Part shown: positions 7,821 to 16,004 of the stretch, piece by piece | Layout of the letters: each line of letters begins with the position of its first letter | How positions within the stretch are numbered: position 1 is the first letter of the stretch | DNA from: Microbacterium sp. | GTDB lineage: Bacteria > Actinomycetota > Actinomycetes > Actinomycetales > Microbacteriaceae | Assembly (NCBI GenBank): GCA_003248655.1 | Contig: QFPM01000005.1 | Coordinates: 62,001-126,000 of the forward strand | Direction: 5' to 3' | Length of the DNA: 64,000 nucleotides | The notes under the pieces: generated by a model | Seen by the model: only the letters and a program-made list of their open reading frames with translations | Database searches by the model: none | What the model was told of the DNA's origin: nothing | Translations under genes and position numbers: made by a program

Positions 7821-9167
7821 ATGAGTTCTCCTGTCGCCTCCCTCGCCGACGCGGTTGCCGCGCTCGGTGCGGTGTGGCCAGAGGAGCGCGTCGAGGGGTG
7901 TGACCCGGCGCGGCTCGTCGAAGCGAACAGGCTTCTCGGGCAGGTGCGCCGTCTTGCGGATGCTGCGGCCGTTCAGGTCGCGTCCGAGATCGCGCGACAG
8001 TCGCGCCCGGAGCTCGGCGCGGACTCGCTCGCGAAGCGTCAGGGGCATCGCAACGCGACCATCATGCTCGCGACCACGCTCGGCACCTCGACGGGCGAGG
8101 CGGCGCGCCTCGTCGAAATCGGCGAGGCGACCGCACCGCGGTTGCTGCTGACCGGCGACGAGGCTCCCGCGCGTCACCCGCACGTGGCCGAGGCGTTGCT
8201 GGCCGGCCGGCTCGGTCGCGACGCGGCATTCGCGATCATTCGCATGCTCGATTCGCTCGACGCGCGCGTCGCGTTCGAAAATCTTGACGAGGCCGAACGG
8301 ATCCTCGTCGATCAGGCGGTCGGCCTCGACCTGCATGCGTTGCAGCGGGTCCTTCTTCGCGCGGAGGCGCACCTCGACCCCGACGGGATCGAGCCGAAAG
8401 AAGAAGAGCTGCGGGCGCAGACTGCCCTGTCGATCCGGCAGGATGCCAGCGGCGCGGTCCTCCTCAACGGAAAGTTCGACCCGGCGCGGGGCGCCGTGCT
8501 CGTCACGCTGATCGGCGCGATGGTGACGGCCGAATTGAACGCGACGCGCGATGAGGCGAGCAAGGGCAACGGGCTGCCGCCCCGCCCGATCCCGCTCATG
8601 CAGGCCGAAGCGCTCATTGCGGTCTGCGAGCACTACACCGGGTGCGGCCGTACGGACGAGCCGCTCCCCGGGGCAACCGTCATCGTGCGCGTCAGCCTCG
8701 ACGACCTGCGCTCGGGCAACGGCGCCGCGATCATTGACGGCATCGACCAGCCCATCAGCATCGGGACGGTCCGTCGGATGGCAGCCGCCGGCGGTGTCAT
8801 CCCCGCGGTTCTCGGCGGAGACAGTGAGATCCTCGACTGGGGCAAACGCAAACGGCTCTTCACCACGGCGCAGAAGCGGGCGATCACGGAGCGAGACGGC
8901 GGATGCGTCGGATGCGGCGCCCCGCCCGGCAGATCTAAAGTCCACCACCTCACCTGGTGGTCGCACGGGGGCGCGACCGACCATACGAACGGCGCCCTCG
9001 CGTGCGACTGCTGTCATCACCTGATCCACGATCAGGGGTGGGAGGTGCGTGTCGACGGGGTCGGTGTGGATGCGAAGGTGTGGCTGATTCCGCCGGCGCA
9101 CGTCGACCCCAGCCGCACCCCGCGGCCCGCCGCGCGCCGCCGCTTCGACTACGGCTCCGCGGCGTGA
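7821..9167 (+). CDS. DUF222 / HNH endonuclease domain protein (13E12 family)
   Basis: A 448-residue protein with an N-terminal helical DUF222 region (residues about 20-330) and a C-terminal HNH nuclease fold. The HNH part has a zinc-type Cys pair (CVGCGAP) and a histidine core (KVHHLTWWSHGG) ending in CDCCHHLIHDQGW. This family occurs in many dispersed copies in actinobacterial genomes and is suspected to be mobile or mobile-associated. Start chosen at ATG 7821, next to a -10 hexamer. Its AT-rich upstream region differs from neighbouring DNA. The target is unknown. Confidence 0.85.
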   Translation: MSSPVASLADAVAALGAVWPEERVEGCDPARLVEANRLLGQVRRLADAAAVQVASEIARQSRPELGADSLAKRQGHRNATIMLATTLGTSTGEAARLVEIGEATAPRLLLTGDEAPARHPHVAEALLAGRLGRDAAFAIIRMLDSLDARVAFENLDEAERILVDQAVGLDLHALQRVLLRAEAHLDPDGIEPKEEELRAQTALSIRQDASGAVLLNGKFDPARGAVLVTLIGAMVTAELNATRDEASKGNGLPPRPIPLMQAEALIAVCEHYTGCGRTDEPLPGATVIVRVSLDDLRSGNGAAIIDGIDQPISIGTVRRMAAAGGVIPAVLGGDSEILDWGKRKRLFTTAQKRAITERDGGCVGCGAPPGRSKVHHLTWWSHGGATDHTNGALACDCCHHLIHDQGWEVRVDGVGVDAKVWLIPPAHVDPSRTPRPAARRRFDYGSAA

Positions 9168-9263
9168 GCGTTTGGTCTAGCCGCTTGTCGTGCAGACGGT
9201 GCCGTCCGTCGTGCGGGTGGCGTTTTGCACGGCCATCTCTAGCGGCCGTCGCGTGTGTGGTCA

Positions 9264-9269
9264 TACCAT
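9264..9269 (+). promoter_or_regulatory. Putative -10 (TACCAT) of mdh
   Basis: TACCAT ends 6 nt before ATG 9276, matching the leaderless spacing seen at other genes here. Confidence 0.4.
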
Positions 9270-9275
9270 AGCCTC

Positions 9276-10295
9276 ATGAGCGACAACCGAGCAGAGCCGA
9301 TCACCATCACCGTCACCGGAGCGGGGGGCCAGATCGGATACGCGCTCCTCTTCCGGATCGCCGAGGGAGCGATGCTCGGAACGTCGCAGCCCGTGCGACT
9401 GCGCCTGCTCGAGATCCCGCAGGGCGTCCGGGCGGCCGAAGGCGCCGCGCTCGAGCTGCAGGACTGCGCCTTTCCGCTCCTCGAATCCGTCGAGGTCACC
9501 GATGCCCCGGACGTCGCCTTCGACGGCGCGAACGTCGCCTTACTCGTCGGGGCTCGCCCGCGGAGCGCGGGGATGGAGCGCGCCGACCTCCTCGCCGCGA
9601 ACGCCGGCATCTTCGGGCCGCAGGGTCGCGCGATCGCCGCGCACGCGGCATCCGATGTGCGCGTCCTCGTCGTCGGAAACCCCGCCAACACGAACGCGGC
9701 TATCGCGGCGTCCGCCGCCGACGGCGTCCCGGCGGACCGGTTCACCGCGCTCACCCGACTCGACCACGACCGCGCGCTCGGCCAGCTCGCCGTCGCCCTC
9801 GATGTGCCCGTCGCGAGCATCACGGGCGTCGCGATCTGGGGTAACCACTCCGCGACGCAGTTCCCCGACATCGATCACGCGAGCGTCGACGGACGCCCGG
9901 TCGCGGCGCTCCTCGCCGAACGATTCGGCGGTGCGGATGCCGCGACACGCTGGCTCGACGAGAGCTTCGTGCCTCGGGTCGCAAAGCGGGGCGCCGAGAT
10001 CATCGAGGTGCGTGGGTCGTCGTCCGCGGCATCCGCCGCCAACGCCGCCGTCTCGCACATGCGCGACTGGGTACTCGGGACGGGGGAATACTGGACGTCG
10101 GCAGCCGTCGCCTCGCGCGGCGAGTACGCGGTACCGGAAGGGCTCGTGTGCTCCTTCCCGGTCACGAGCGACGGCACCGGATACCGCGTCGTCGAGAACC
10201 TCGAGTTCGATGCACGCGCGCGCCGCTACCTCGGCACGACCGTCGCCGAGCTGATCGCCGAGCGCGACGCCGTGCGTACCCTCGGGCTCGCCTGA
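9276..10295 (+). CDS. mdh: Malate dehydrogenase
   Basis: A 339-residue NAD-dependent enzyme of the TCA cycle interconverting malate and oxaloacetate. The nucleotide loop GAGGQIGYALLFRIA is at the N-terminus. Substrate arginines lie in ARPRSAGMERADLL and the catalytic histidine in WGNHSATQFPDI. Length fits the cytosolic MDH type of actinobacteria (about 330). It is directly upstream of a dicarboxylate-transporter gene, now broken, with 49 nt between them. Confidence 0.95.
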   Translation: MSDNRAEPITITVTGAGGQIGYALLFRIAEGAMLGTSQPVRLRLLEIPQGVRAAEGAALELQDCAFPLLESVEVTDAPDVAFDGANVALLVGARPRSAGMERADLLAANAGIFGPQGRAIAAHAASDVRVLVVGNPANTNAAIAASAADGVPADRFTALTRLDHDRALGQLAVALDVPVASITGVAIWGNHSATQFPDIDHASVDGRPVAALLAERFGGADAATRWLDESFVPRVAKRGAEIIEVRGSSSAASAANAAVSHMRDWVLGTGEYWTSAAVASRGEYAVPEGLVCSFPVTSDGTGYRVVENLEFDARARRYLGTTVAELIAERDAVRTLGLA

Positions 10296-10344
10296 CGCAC
10301 GAACCCCGCCGCGACGCCACTCCATCACCCCCCAGGAGACACCC

Positions 10345-11578
10345 ATGTCCGCACCCACGGTCGTACGGAACCCCGACGCAGGCCAGCCGGTGGTGAAAGT
10401 CGCCCTCGCCTTCGACTGGTGGCGGATGGCGATCGCCGTCGCCGTCGGCATCGGGATTTACCTGATCCCCGCTCCGGAGGGGCTCGAGGGCAAGCCGTGG
10501 GGCATGCTCGCCCTCTTCATCGCGACGATCGTCGCGGTGATCGCGAAGGCGATGCCGATGGGCGCGGTGACCCTCCTCGCGCTCGTCATCGGCGGCCTCA
10601 TCGGCCTCACCCCGATCACCCCCACCGAGGAATCGTCGGTCGGGATGCTGTCGGGCTTCGCGAACTCGACCATCTGGCTCATCGGTGTCGCGATGCTTCT
10701 CTCCCGCGCCGTCATCAAGACGGGGCTCGGCAAGCGCATCGCCCTCTTCTTCGTCGCACGTCTCGGCACGCGGATGATGGGGGTCGTCTACGGCATCGCG
10801 ATCGCCGACCTCATCATCGGCCCCGGCATCCCCTCGGCGTCCGCCCGCGGCGGCGGCATCATGTATCCGATCATGCAGTCGATCGCCGACGCGTACGACT
10901 CGAAGCCCGGTCCGACAGCTCGCCGCGCGGGCGCGTTCCTCGCGATCGCGGTGTCGCAGATCGACACGATCGTCTGCGCGATGTTCCTCACCGCGATGGC
11001 CGGCAACCCGCTCGTCGCAGAGCTCGCCGCGAGCCAGGGCGTCGAGATCTCGTGGACGCTGTGGTTCGTCGGCGCGATCGTGCCGGGTCTCGTCGCCCTC
11101 GTTGTCCTCCCGTACGTCGTCTACAAGATCTACCCGCCCGAGCTCAAGAAGACGCCGAAGATGGCCGAGTTCGCGCGCGACGAGCTTCGGACGATGGGCC
11201 CGATGAGCCGCGCCGAATGGGTGCTCGCGGGCACCTTCGGGTTGCGTCGCGTTCCTCGTGCTCCTGCTCGTGTACTTCTACACGCGCTATTTCTTCGCCT
11301 CGGCGATGGCGCACATCTCCGCGATGTACCTCGCGTTCCTCGCCGCGGCGATCGCCGTCGGCACCCCGCCGCTGCTGGCTGCCCTCGGCCTCGGCTACGC
11401 GTCGAACCTGTCGATGAGCCTCACGCAGTACGCCGGCGGCCCCGGCCCCGCGCTCTACGGATCGGGTTACAACTCGACCGGTCAGTGGTGGGGCGTGAGC
11501 TTCGTCACCTCGATCGTGTCGCTCGTGATCTGGGTGGGGCTGGGCGGCCTGTGGTTCAAGCTGCTCGGCTGGTGGTGA
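10345..11578 (+). pseudogene. DASS-family dicarboxylate/citrate transporter with internal deletion
   Basis: The N-terminal part (about 298 codons from ATG 10345) matches divalent anion:sodium symporters, including helices with the first conserved FANSTIWLIG region. Near 11240 the homology stops and resumes in another frame as VAFLVLLLVYFY at about 11245, continuing to the stop at 11578 with the second conserved block YASNLSMSLTQY. Joined, the pieces give about 410 residues, against about 480 usual for the family. So roughly 70-80 residues are missing and the join is out of frame. Read without repair, the first frame runs on as a nonsense tail to 11598. Either a true pseudogene or an assembly collapse. 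Position after mdh suggests malate or a similar C4/C6 acid as former substrate. Confidence 0.85.
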
Positions 11579-11609
11579 GCTCCCGGCGGGCGCTCTGACC
11601 ACGCCCGTG

Positions 11610-12227
11610 TCAGATGAAGTACTCGGGCGTCGTCAGCAACGCGCGAGTGTCGTCGCCGGGCGTGCGTTTGCGTGCCTTCGCGGGCACACCGACCAGCACA
11701 GAGTCCTCCGAAGCGTCCCGGGTGACGACCGCGTTCGCACCGATGACAGAGCCCGCGCCGATCACGACGGGTCCGAGGATCTTCGCGCCCGCGCCAACCG
11801 CGACTCCCGAGCCGATCGTCGGATGCCGTTTGCCGGCATCCCGCGTCCGACCGCCGAGGGTGACTCCGTGGTAGAGCAGGACGTCGTCGCCGACCTCGGC
11901 GGTCTCGCCGATGACGACCCCCATGCCGTGATCGATGAAGAAGCGGCGGCCGATGACGGCGCCGGGGTGAATCTCGACGCCGGTGAGCCAGCGCGTCAGC
12001 TGTGACAGCGCCCGTGCGGGAAAGCGCAGGCCGCGCACCCACAGCGCGTGCGTCAGGCGGTACATCCAGATCGCGTGGAGCCCGGAGTAGAGCACCGCGA
12101 TCTCCCACGCGCTGCGCGCCGCGGGGTCGCGCAGCTTCGCCGCGTGGATGTCCTCGCGCAGCCGCGCGAACACGCCGATGCGCTCGTCCGCCGCGTCGTT
12201 GCCGCGATGTCCGCCCCGTGCGCTCAC
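11610..12227 (-). CDS. cysE: Serine O-acetyltransferase
   Basis: A 205-residue left-handed beta-helix acyltransferase that makes O-acetylserine for cysteine synthase. The core motifs IHPGAVIGRRFFIDHGMG and VIGETAEVGDDVLLYHGVTL are clear, followed by hexapeptide repeats. It is the short form. The GTG at 12227 overlaps the stop of the upstream cysK copy (GTGA), so it is the last gene of a coupled cysK-cysK-cysE operon. Its C-terminus is rather extended (DTRALLTTPEYFI). Confidence 0.95.
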   Translation of the reverse strand: MSARGGHRGNDAADERIGVFARLREDIHAAKLRDPAARSAWEIAVLYSGLHAIWMYRLTHALWVRGLRFPARALSQLTRWLTGVEIHPGAVIGRRFFIDHGMGVVIGETAEVGDDVLLYHGVTLGGRTRDAGKRHPTIGSGVAVGAGAKILGPVVIGAGSVIGANAVVTRDASEDSVLVGVPAKARKRTPGDDTRALLTTPEYFI

Positions 12228-13171
12228 GCGGCATCCTCGTCGCGCAGGTGCGCGTAGAGCGCCGTCGACAGGTAGCGCTCGCCGCTGTCGGGGACGATCA
12301 CGACGATCCGCTTGCCTGCCGCCTCGGGCCGTGCCGCGATCTGCAGCGCCGCCCACACGGCAGCGCCCGACGACATCCCGGCGAGGATTCCCTCGTGCGT
12401 CGCGAGCTCGCGTGCGACCGTGAGCGCATCGTCGAACGCGACGGTGATGACCTCGTCGATGACCGAGCGGTCGAGCACGTCGGGCACGAAGTTCGGCCCG
12501 ATGCCCTGGATGCGGTGGCCGCCCGCGCGCCCCTCGCTGATCACGGGGGAGTCGGCGGGCTCGACGAGCACGACCTTCACCTCGGGATGGCGCTCCTTGA
12601 GCACCTGCCCGACGCCCGTGATGGTGCCGCCCGTGCCTGACCCTGCGACGAAATAGTCGACGTGGCCCTCGGTGTCGCGCCAGATCTCCTCCGCCGTCGT
12701 ACGGCGGTGGATCGCGGCGTTCGCGGCGCTCTCGAACTGGCGCGCGAGGATCGCGCCGGGGGTCTCCGCGACGATGCGCTTCGCCGTCTCGACCGCCTCC
12801 GTCATCCCCTTGTACGGATCGGTGAGGACGAGTTCCGCGCCGTACGCCGCGAGGAGCGTGCGGCGTTCCTTCGACATGGATGCCGGCATCGTCAGGATCA
12901 CGCGGTACCCGCGCGCCGCGCCGATCAGCGCGAGCGAGATGCCGGTGTTGCCGCTCGTCGACTCGACGATCGTGCCGCCGGGCTGCAGCTCGCCCGACTC
13001 CTCGGCCGCTTCGATCAGCGCGTAGCCGAGCCGGTCTTTGACCGAGGCGCCGGGGTTGTAGAACTCGAGCTTCGCCAGCACCTCGGCGCCGAGCCCCGCC
13101 GTGAGCGCATTCAGGCGCACGAGCGGGGTCTCGCCGAAGACCGTCGTGATGTCGGGATGGATGCCGGGCAC
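12224..13171 (-). CDS. cysK: Cysteine synthase, downstream paralogue
   Basis: A 315-residue PLP enzyme converting O-acetylserine and sulfide to cysteine. PLP lysine K45 lies in NPGASVKDRLG; the STSGNTGISLA loop and GTGGTITGVGQVLK phosphate loop are intact. It is a tandem duplicate of the cysK immediately upstream, starting 8 nt after that gene's stop. Minor differences (GASVKD versus SSVKD, Ala-rich C-terminus) show the two copies have diverged, so different preferences, such as for sulfide or O-phosphoserine, are possible but not shown. Confidence 0.93.
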   Translation of the reverse strand: MPGIHPDITTVFGETPLVRLNALTAGLGAEVLAKLEFYNPGASVKDRLGYALIEAAEESGELQPGGTIVESTSGNTGISLALIGAARGYRVILTMPASMSKERRTLLAAYGAELVLTDPYKGMTEAVETAKRIVAETPGAILARQFESAANAAIHRRTTAEEIWRDTEGHVDYFVAGSGTGGTITGVGQVLKERHPEVKVVLVEPADSPVISEGRAGGHRIQGIGPNFVPDVLDRSVIDEVITVAFDDALTVARELATHEGILAGMSSGAAVWAALQIAARPEAAGKRIVVIVPDSGERYLSTALYAHLRDEDAA

Positions 13172-13179
13172 GGGCGCGA

Positions 13180-14118
13180 TCAGTCCTCGCGCAGGTGCTC
13201 GTAGAGCGCCGTGGAGAGGTAGCGCTCACCGAACGACGGCACGATGACGACGATGTTCTTGCCTTCGGCTTCGGGGCGTCCGGCGACCTGCAGCGCGGCC
13301 CAGATCGCGGCGCCCGACGAGATGCCGACGAGGATGCCCTCGGTCGTGGCGACCTCGCGCGCGACCCGGATGGCGTCGTCGAACTCGACGTCGACGACCT
13401 CGTCGATGACGCCCTGGTCGAGGATCGGCGGGATGAAGTTGGGGCCGATGCCCTGGATCTTGTGCGGTCCGGGCGTGCCCTTGGTCAGCAGCGGGGAGTC
13501 GGCCGGCTCGACGGCGATCACCTTGGCATCCGGAACACGGTCCTTCAGCACCTGGCCGACACCCGAGATCGTGCCGCCCGTGCCGATGCCGGCGACGAAG
13601 TAGCCGATCTCGCCGTCGGTGTCGCGGAGGATCTCCTCGGCCGTGGTCTTGCGGTGGATCTCGACGTTCGCCTGGTTCGCGAACTGCTTCGCGAGGATCG
13701 CGCCGGGGGTCTCGGCCGCGATTTCCTCGGCCTTCGCGACGGCGCCCTTCATGCCGAGCGCGGGCTCGGTGAGGACGAGCTCGGCGCCGTACGCCTTCAG
13801 CAGCAGGCGGCGCTCGATCGACATGGATGCCGGCATCGTGAGGATCACCTTGTAGCCGCGCGCCGCGCCCACCATCGCGAGGGCGATGCCGGTGTTGCCG
13901 CTCGTGCCCTCGACGATCGTGCCGCCGGGCTTCAGCTCGCCAGATGCCTCCGCGGCATCCACGATCGCGATGCCGAGGCGGTCCTTGACCGAGGATGCCG
14001 GGTTGTAGAACTCGAGCTTGGCGAGGATCGTGCCGGGCAGTCCCTCGCTGATGCGATTGAGGCGCACCAGGGGAGTGTTTCCGAATGCGCTCGTGATGTC
14101 GGGGTGAATGCCGGACAT
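13180..14118 (-). CDS. cysK: Cysteine synthase, upstream paralogue
   Basis: A 312-residue O-acetylserine sulfhydrylase. PLP lysine K45 sits in NPASSVKDRLG, with TSGNTGIALA and GTGGTISGVGQVLK loops. ATG 14118 is chosen because of the AGGAAAGG site upstream and the start MSGIHPDITSAFG, matching its paralogue. First gene of the cysK-cysK-cysE operon. A divergent promoter region shared with prmC holds a 15-bp palindrome (14216-14230). Confidence 0.95.
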   Translation of the reverse strand: MSGIHPDITSAFGNTPLVRLNRISEGLPGTILAKLEFYNPASSVKDRLGIAIVDAAEASGELKPGGTIVEGTSGNTGIALAMVGAARGYKVILTMPASMSIERRLLLKAYGAELVLTEPALGMKGAVAKAEEIAAETPGAILAKQFANQANVEIHRKTTAEEILRDTDGEIGYFVAGIGTGGTISGVGQVLKDRVPDAKVIAVEPADSPLLTKGTPGPHKIQGIGPNFIPPILDQGVIDEVVDVEFDDAIRVAREVATTEGILVGISSGAAIWAALQVAGRPEAEGKNIVVIVPSFGERYLSTALYEHLRED

Positions 14119-14182
14119 GGTCTGCCTTTCCTGGGCGGCCTGAGATCGGGTGACGCCGGCGCTGCCGGCAGTTTCTCGAACC

Positions 14183-14188
14183 AGCCTA
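14183..14188 (-). promoter_or_regulatory. Putative -10 (TAGGCT) of the cys operon
   Basis: On the minus strand TAGGCT lies 64 nt upstream of the cysK ATG, leaving a leader that carries a ribosome binding site. A mirror-image TAGGCT serves prmC. Confidence 0.4.
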
Positions 14189-14215
14189 GGCGGCACGGAT
14201 ATTCCCCGGCTGAAT

Positions 14216-14230
14216 GTGACGATTCGTCAC
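14216..14230. promoter_or_regulatory. Palindromic operator candidate between cysK and prmC
   Basis: GTGACGA-T-TCGTCAC is a perfect 7-1-7 palindrome between the two divergent -10 hexamers. It abuts the prmC -10 and lies about 28 bp upstream of the cysK -10, a position suited to an activator of the cys operon. Confidence 0.5.
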
Positions 14231-14233
14231 GGC

Positions 14234-14239
14234 TAGGCT
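14234..14239 (+). promoter_or_regulatory. Putative -10 (TAGGCT) of prmC
   Basis: TAGGCT lies 10 nt before ATG 14250 with no clear ribosome binding site. Confidence 0.45.
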
Positions 14240-14249
14240 GGCCGCACCC

Positions 14250-15155
14250 ATGTCTTCCATGCCACACTCCCGCGCGTCCGCGCTCGAGAACTCGACTTCG
14301 TCGCTTGCCGCACTAATACGTGGCGCTGTGCAGACGCTCGCGACCGCCGGAGTGCCGACGCCGGACGTCGATGCCGAACTGCTCGCGGCGCACGTGTTCG
14401 GCCTCTCGCGCGGTGAGCTCGCCGCGGCGGTTCTCCGGGGAGCGGATGCCCCCGAATCTGCTCTCGTCGACGCGTTCGCCGAGCTCGTGGAACGCCGCGC
14501 TGCACGCGAGCCCCTGCAGCACCTGACCGGGCTCGCGCCGTTCCGCCACCTCGAGCTGCGCGTCGGGCCGGGCGTGTTCGTCCCGCGGCCCGAGACCGAG
14601 ATCGTCGCCCAGCTCGCGATCGATGCGCTGCGCGCGATGCCCGACGCCGCGCCGGTCGCGGTCGACCTGGGCACAGGCTCGGGGGCGATCGCGCTCGCGA
14701 TGGCGACCGAGGTGCCGCACGCGCGCGTGCACGCCGCCGAGAACGCCGTCGACGCGTTCGTCTGGGCGAAGGAGAACTTCGCCGCCCTCGCGCCGCAGGC
14801 GCGGATCGCGTTCGTCGACCTGGCATCCGCCTTTCCCGAGCTGGATGGCGAGGTCGCGGTTCTTGTGTCGAATCCGCCCTATGTTCCGGATGCCGCGATC
14901 CCGCGCGATCCGGAGGTGCGGCACTGGGATCCGCCGTCCGCTCTGTACGGGGGAGAGGACGGGCTGGATGTCGTTCGCACGCTGTCGCAGGTGGGCCTGC
15001 GGCTCCTCCGCCCCGGCGGCACGCTCGTGATCGAGCACGGCGAGTGGCAGGGCGGCCCGATCCGGGACCTCCTGACCGCCGACGGCTGGCGCGCCGCCGC
15101 GACGCACCCCGACCTGACCCACCGCGACCGCGCGACGACGGCCCTCCGCCCCTGA
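14250..15155 (+). CDS. prmC: Release factor glutamine N5-methyltransferase
   Basis: A 301-residue SAM-dependent enzyme that methylates the GGQ glutamine of release factors such as PrfA (here encoded at 5625-6701). The helical N-terminal domain is followed by the SAM-binding VDLGTGSGAIALAMA and the substrate motif VSNPPYVPDAA. Start ATG 14250; an alternative ATG four codons downstream exists. In related genomes it directly follows prfA. Confidence 0.94.
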   Translation: MSSMPHSRASALENSTSSLAALIRGAVQTLATAGVPTPDVDAELLAAHVFGLSRGELAAAVLRGADAPESALVDAFAELVERRAAREPLQHLTGLAPFRHLELRVGPGVFVPRPETEIVAQLAIDALRAMPDAAPVAVDLGTGSGAIALAMATEVPHARVHAAENAVDAFVWAKENFAALAPQARIAFVDLASAFPELDGEVAVLVSNPPYVPDAAIPRDPEVRHWDPPSALYGGEDGLDVVRTLSQVGLRLLRPGGTLVIEHGEWQGGPIRDLLTADGWRAAATHPDLTHRDRATTALRP

Positions 15156-15170
15156 CCCCGCCTCGCACCC

Positions 15171-15242
15171 CCGCGAGACCCGCCCGGTGCGTCGAGATGC
15201 GCGTTCATGAACGCGTCTCGACGCGCAAACCGGGTCTCGCGG
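15171..15242. repeat. Intergenic hairpin element after prmC
   Basis: A 72-bp near-perfect cruciform. The outer arm CCGCGAGACCCG is matched exactly by CGGGTCTCGCGG, and the inner arms share GTCGAGA and CGCGTTCA. It lies 15 bp after the prmC stop, so it may act as terminator between prmC and tsaC. Confidence 0.75.
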
Positions 15243-15272
15243 AAGAAGGGGGGGGCGGGGAGGGGTGCGCCG

Positions 15273-15278
15273 TAGGAT
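15273..15278 (+). promoter_or_regulatory. Putative -10 (TAGGAT) of tsaC
   Basis: TAGGAT lies 9 nt before ATG 15288 and no ribosome binding site is evident. Confidence 0.45.
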
Positions 15279-15287
15279 GGGGGCGTC

Positions 15288-16004
15288 ATGTATGAGGTCT
15301 TCGACTGCCGGTACGCCGAGCAGCTGCTGCCCGCGATGCGGAAGGCGCGTCAGGCGATCGGTCGGGGCGAGCTCGTCGTCCTGCCGACGGACACCGTCTA
15401 CGGCGTCGGAGCCGACGCGTTCAGCGCCCAGGCCGTGACCCGACTTCTCGCGGCCAAGGGTCGCGGTCGCCAGTCGCCGCCGCCCGTCCTGGTCGCGGGG
15501 CTCGCGACGATGCGCGCACTCGTCGCCGAAGTACCGCCCGCCGTCGAACGCCTCGTCGAGGAGTTCTGGCCGGGCGGACTCACGATCGTCCTCCCCTCCC
15601 AGCCCTCGCTCTCGTGGGATCTCGGCGACACGGGCGGCACGGTCGCGGTGCGGATGCCGGCGGAGCGCATCGCTCTCGAACTCCTCGAAGAGTGCGGGCC
15701 GCTCGCCGTCTCGAGCGCGAACCTGACGGGCCAGGCGGCGGCGATCGACGTGCACGGCGCCGTCTCGATGCTCGGCGACTCGGTCTCCGTCTACCTCGAC
15801 GGCGGACCGTCGACGACGGGCGTCGCCTCGACGATCATCGACGCGACGGGGCTCGTCGGTGGCGACCGCCCCGTGCGGGTGCTCCGCGACGGCGCGGTGC
15901 CCAGGCGGCGGCTGCGCGAGGTGCTCGGCGACCTGCTCGAGCCCGACGACCCCGACGCGCCCCTCCCGGGCGATGGCGCCCGCGAGCCGGACGGCGCGGC
16001 GTGA
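15288..16004 (+). CDS. tsaC: L-threonylcarbamoyladenylate synthase (Sua5/YciO/YrdC family)
   Basis: A 238-residue protein of the YrdC fold that makes threonylcarbamoyl-AMP for the t6A37 modification of ANN-decoding tRNAs. The threonine/ATP site LPTDTVYGVGADAF and the block GPLAVSSANLTG are conserved. It lacks the large C-terminal Sua5 domain, so it is the short TsaC-like form. Its stop overlaps the next GTG start (GTGA). Confidence 0.92.
   Translation: MYEVFDCRYAEQLLPAMRKARQAIGRGELVVLPTDTVYGVGADAFSAQAVTRLLAAKGRGRQSPPPVLVAGLATMRALVAEVPPAVERLVEEFWPGGLTIVLPSQPSLSWDLGDTGGTVAVRMPAERIALELLEECGPLAVSSANLTGQAAAIDVHGAVSMLGDSVSVYLDGGPSTTGVASTIIDATGLVGGDRPVRVLRDGAVPRRRLREVLGDLLEPDDPDAPLPGDGAREPDGAA

Noticed and set aside
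9171..9240. A further hairpin element between the HNH gene and mdh
   Set aside because: Only CCGCT and CGTGCA fragments pair; too weak to include with the other elements.
14216..14230. CRP/GlxR binding site
   Set aside because: The spacing between TGTGA and TCAC is 7 rather than 6, so it does not fit the consensus.
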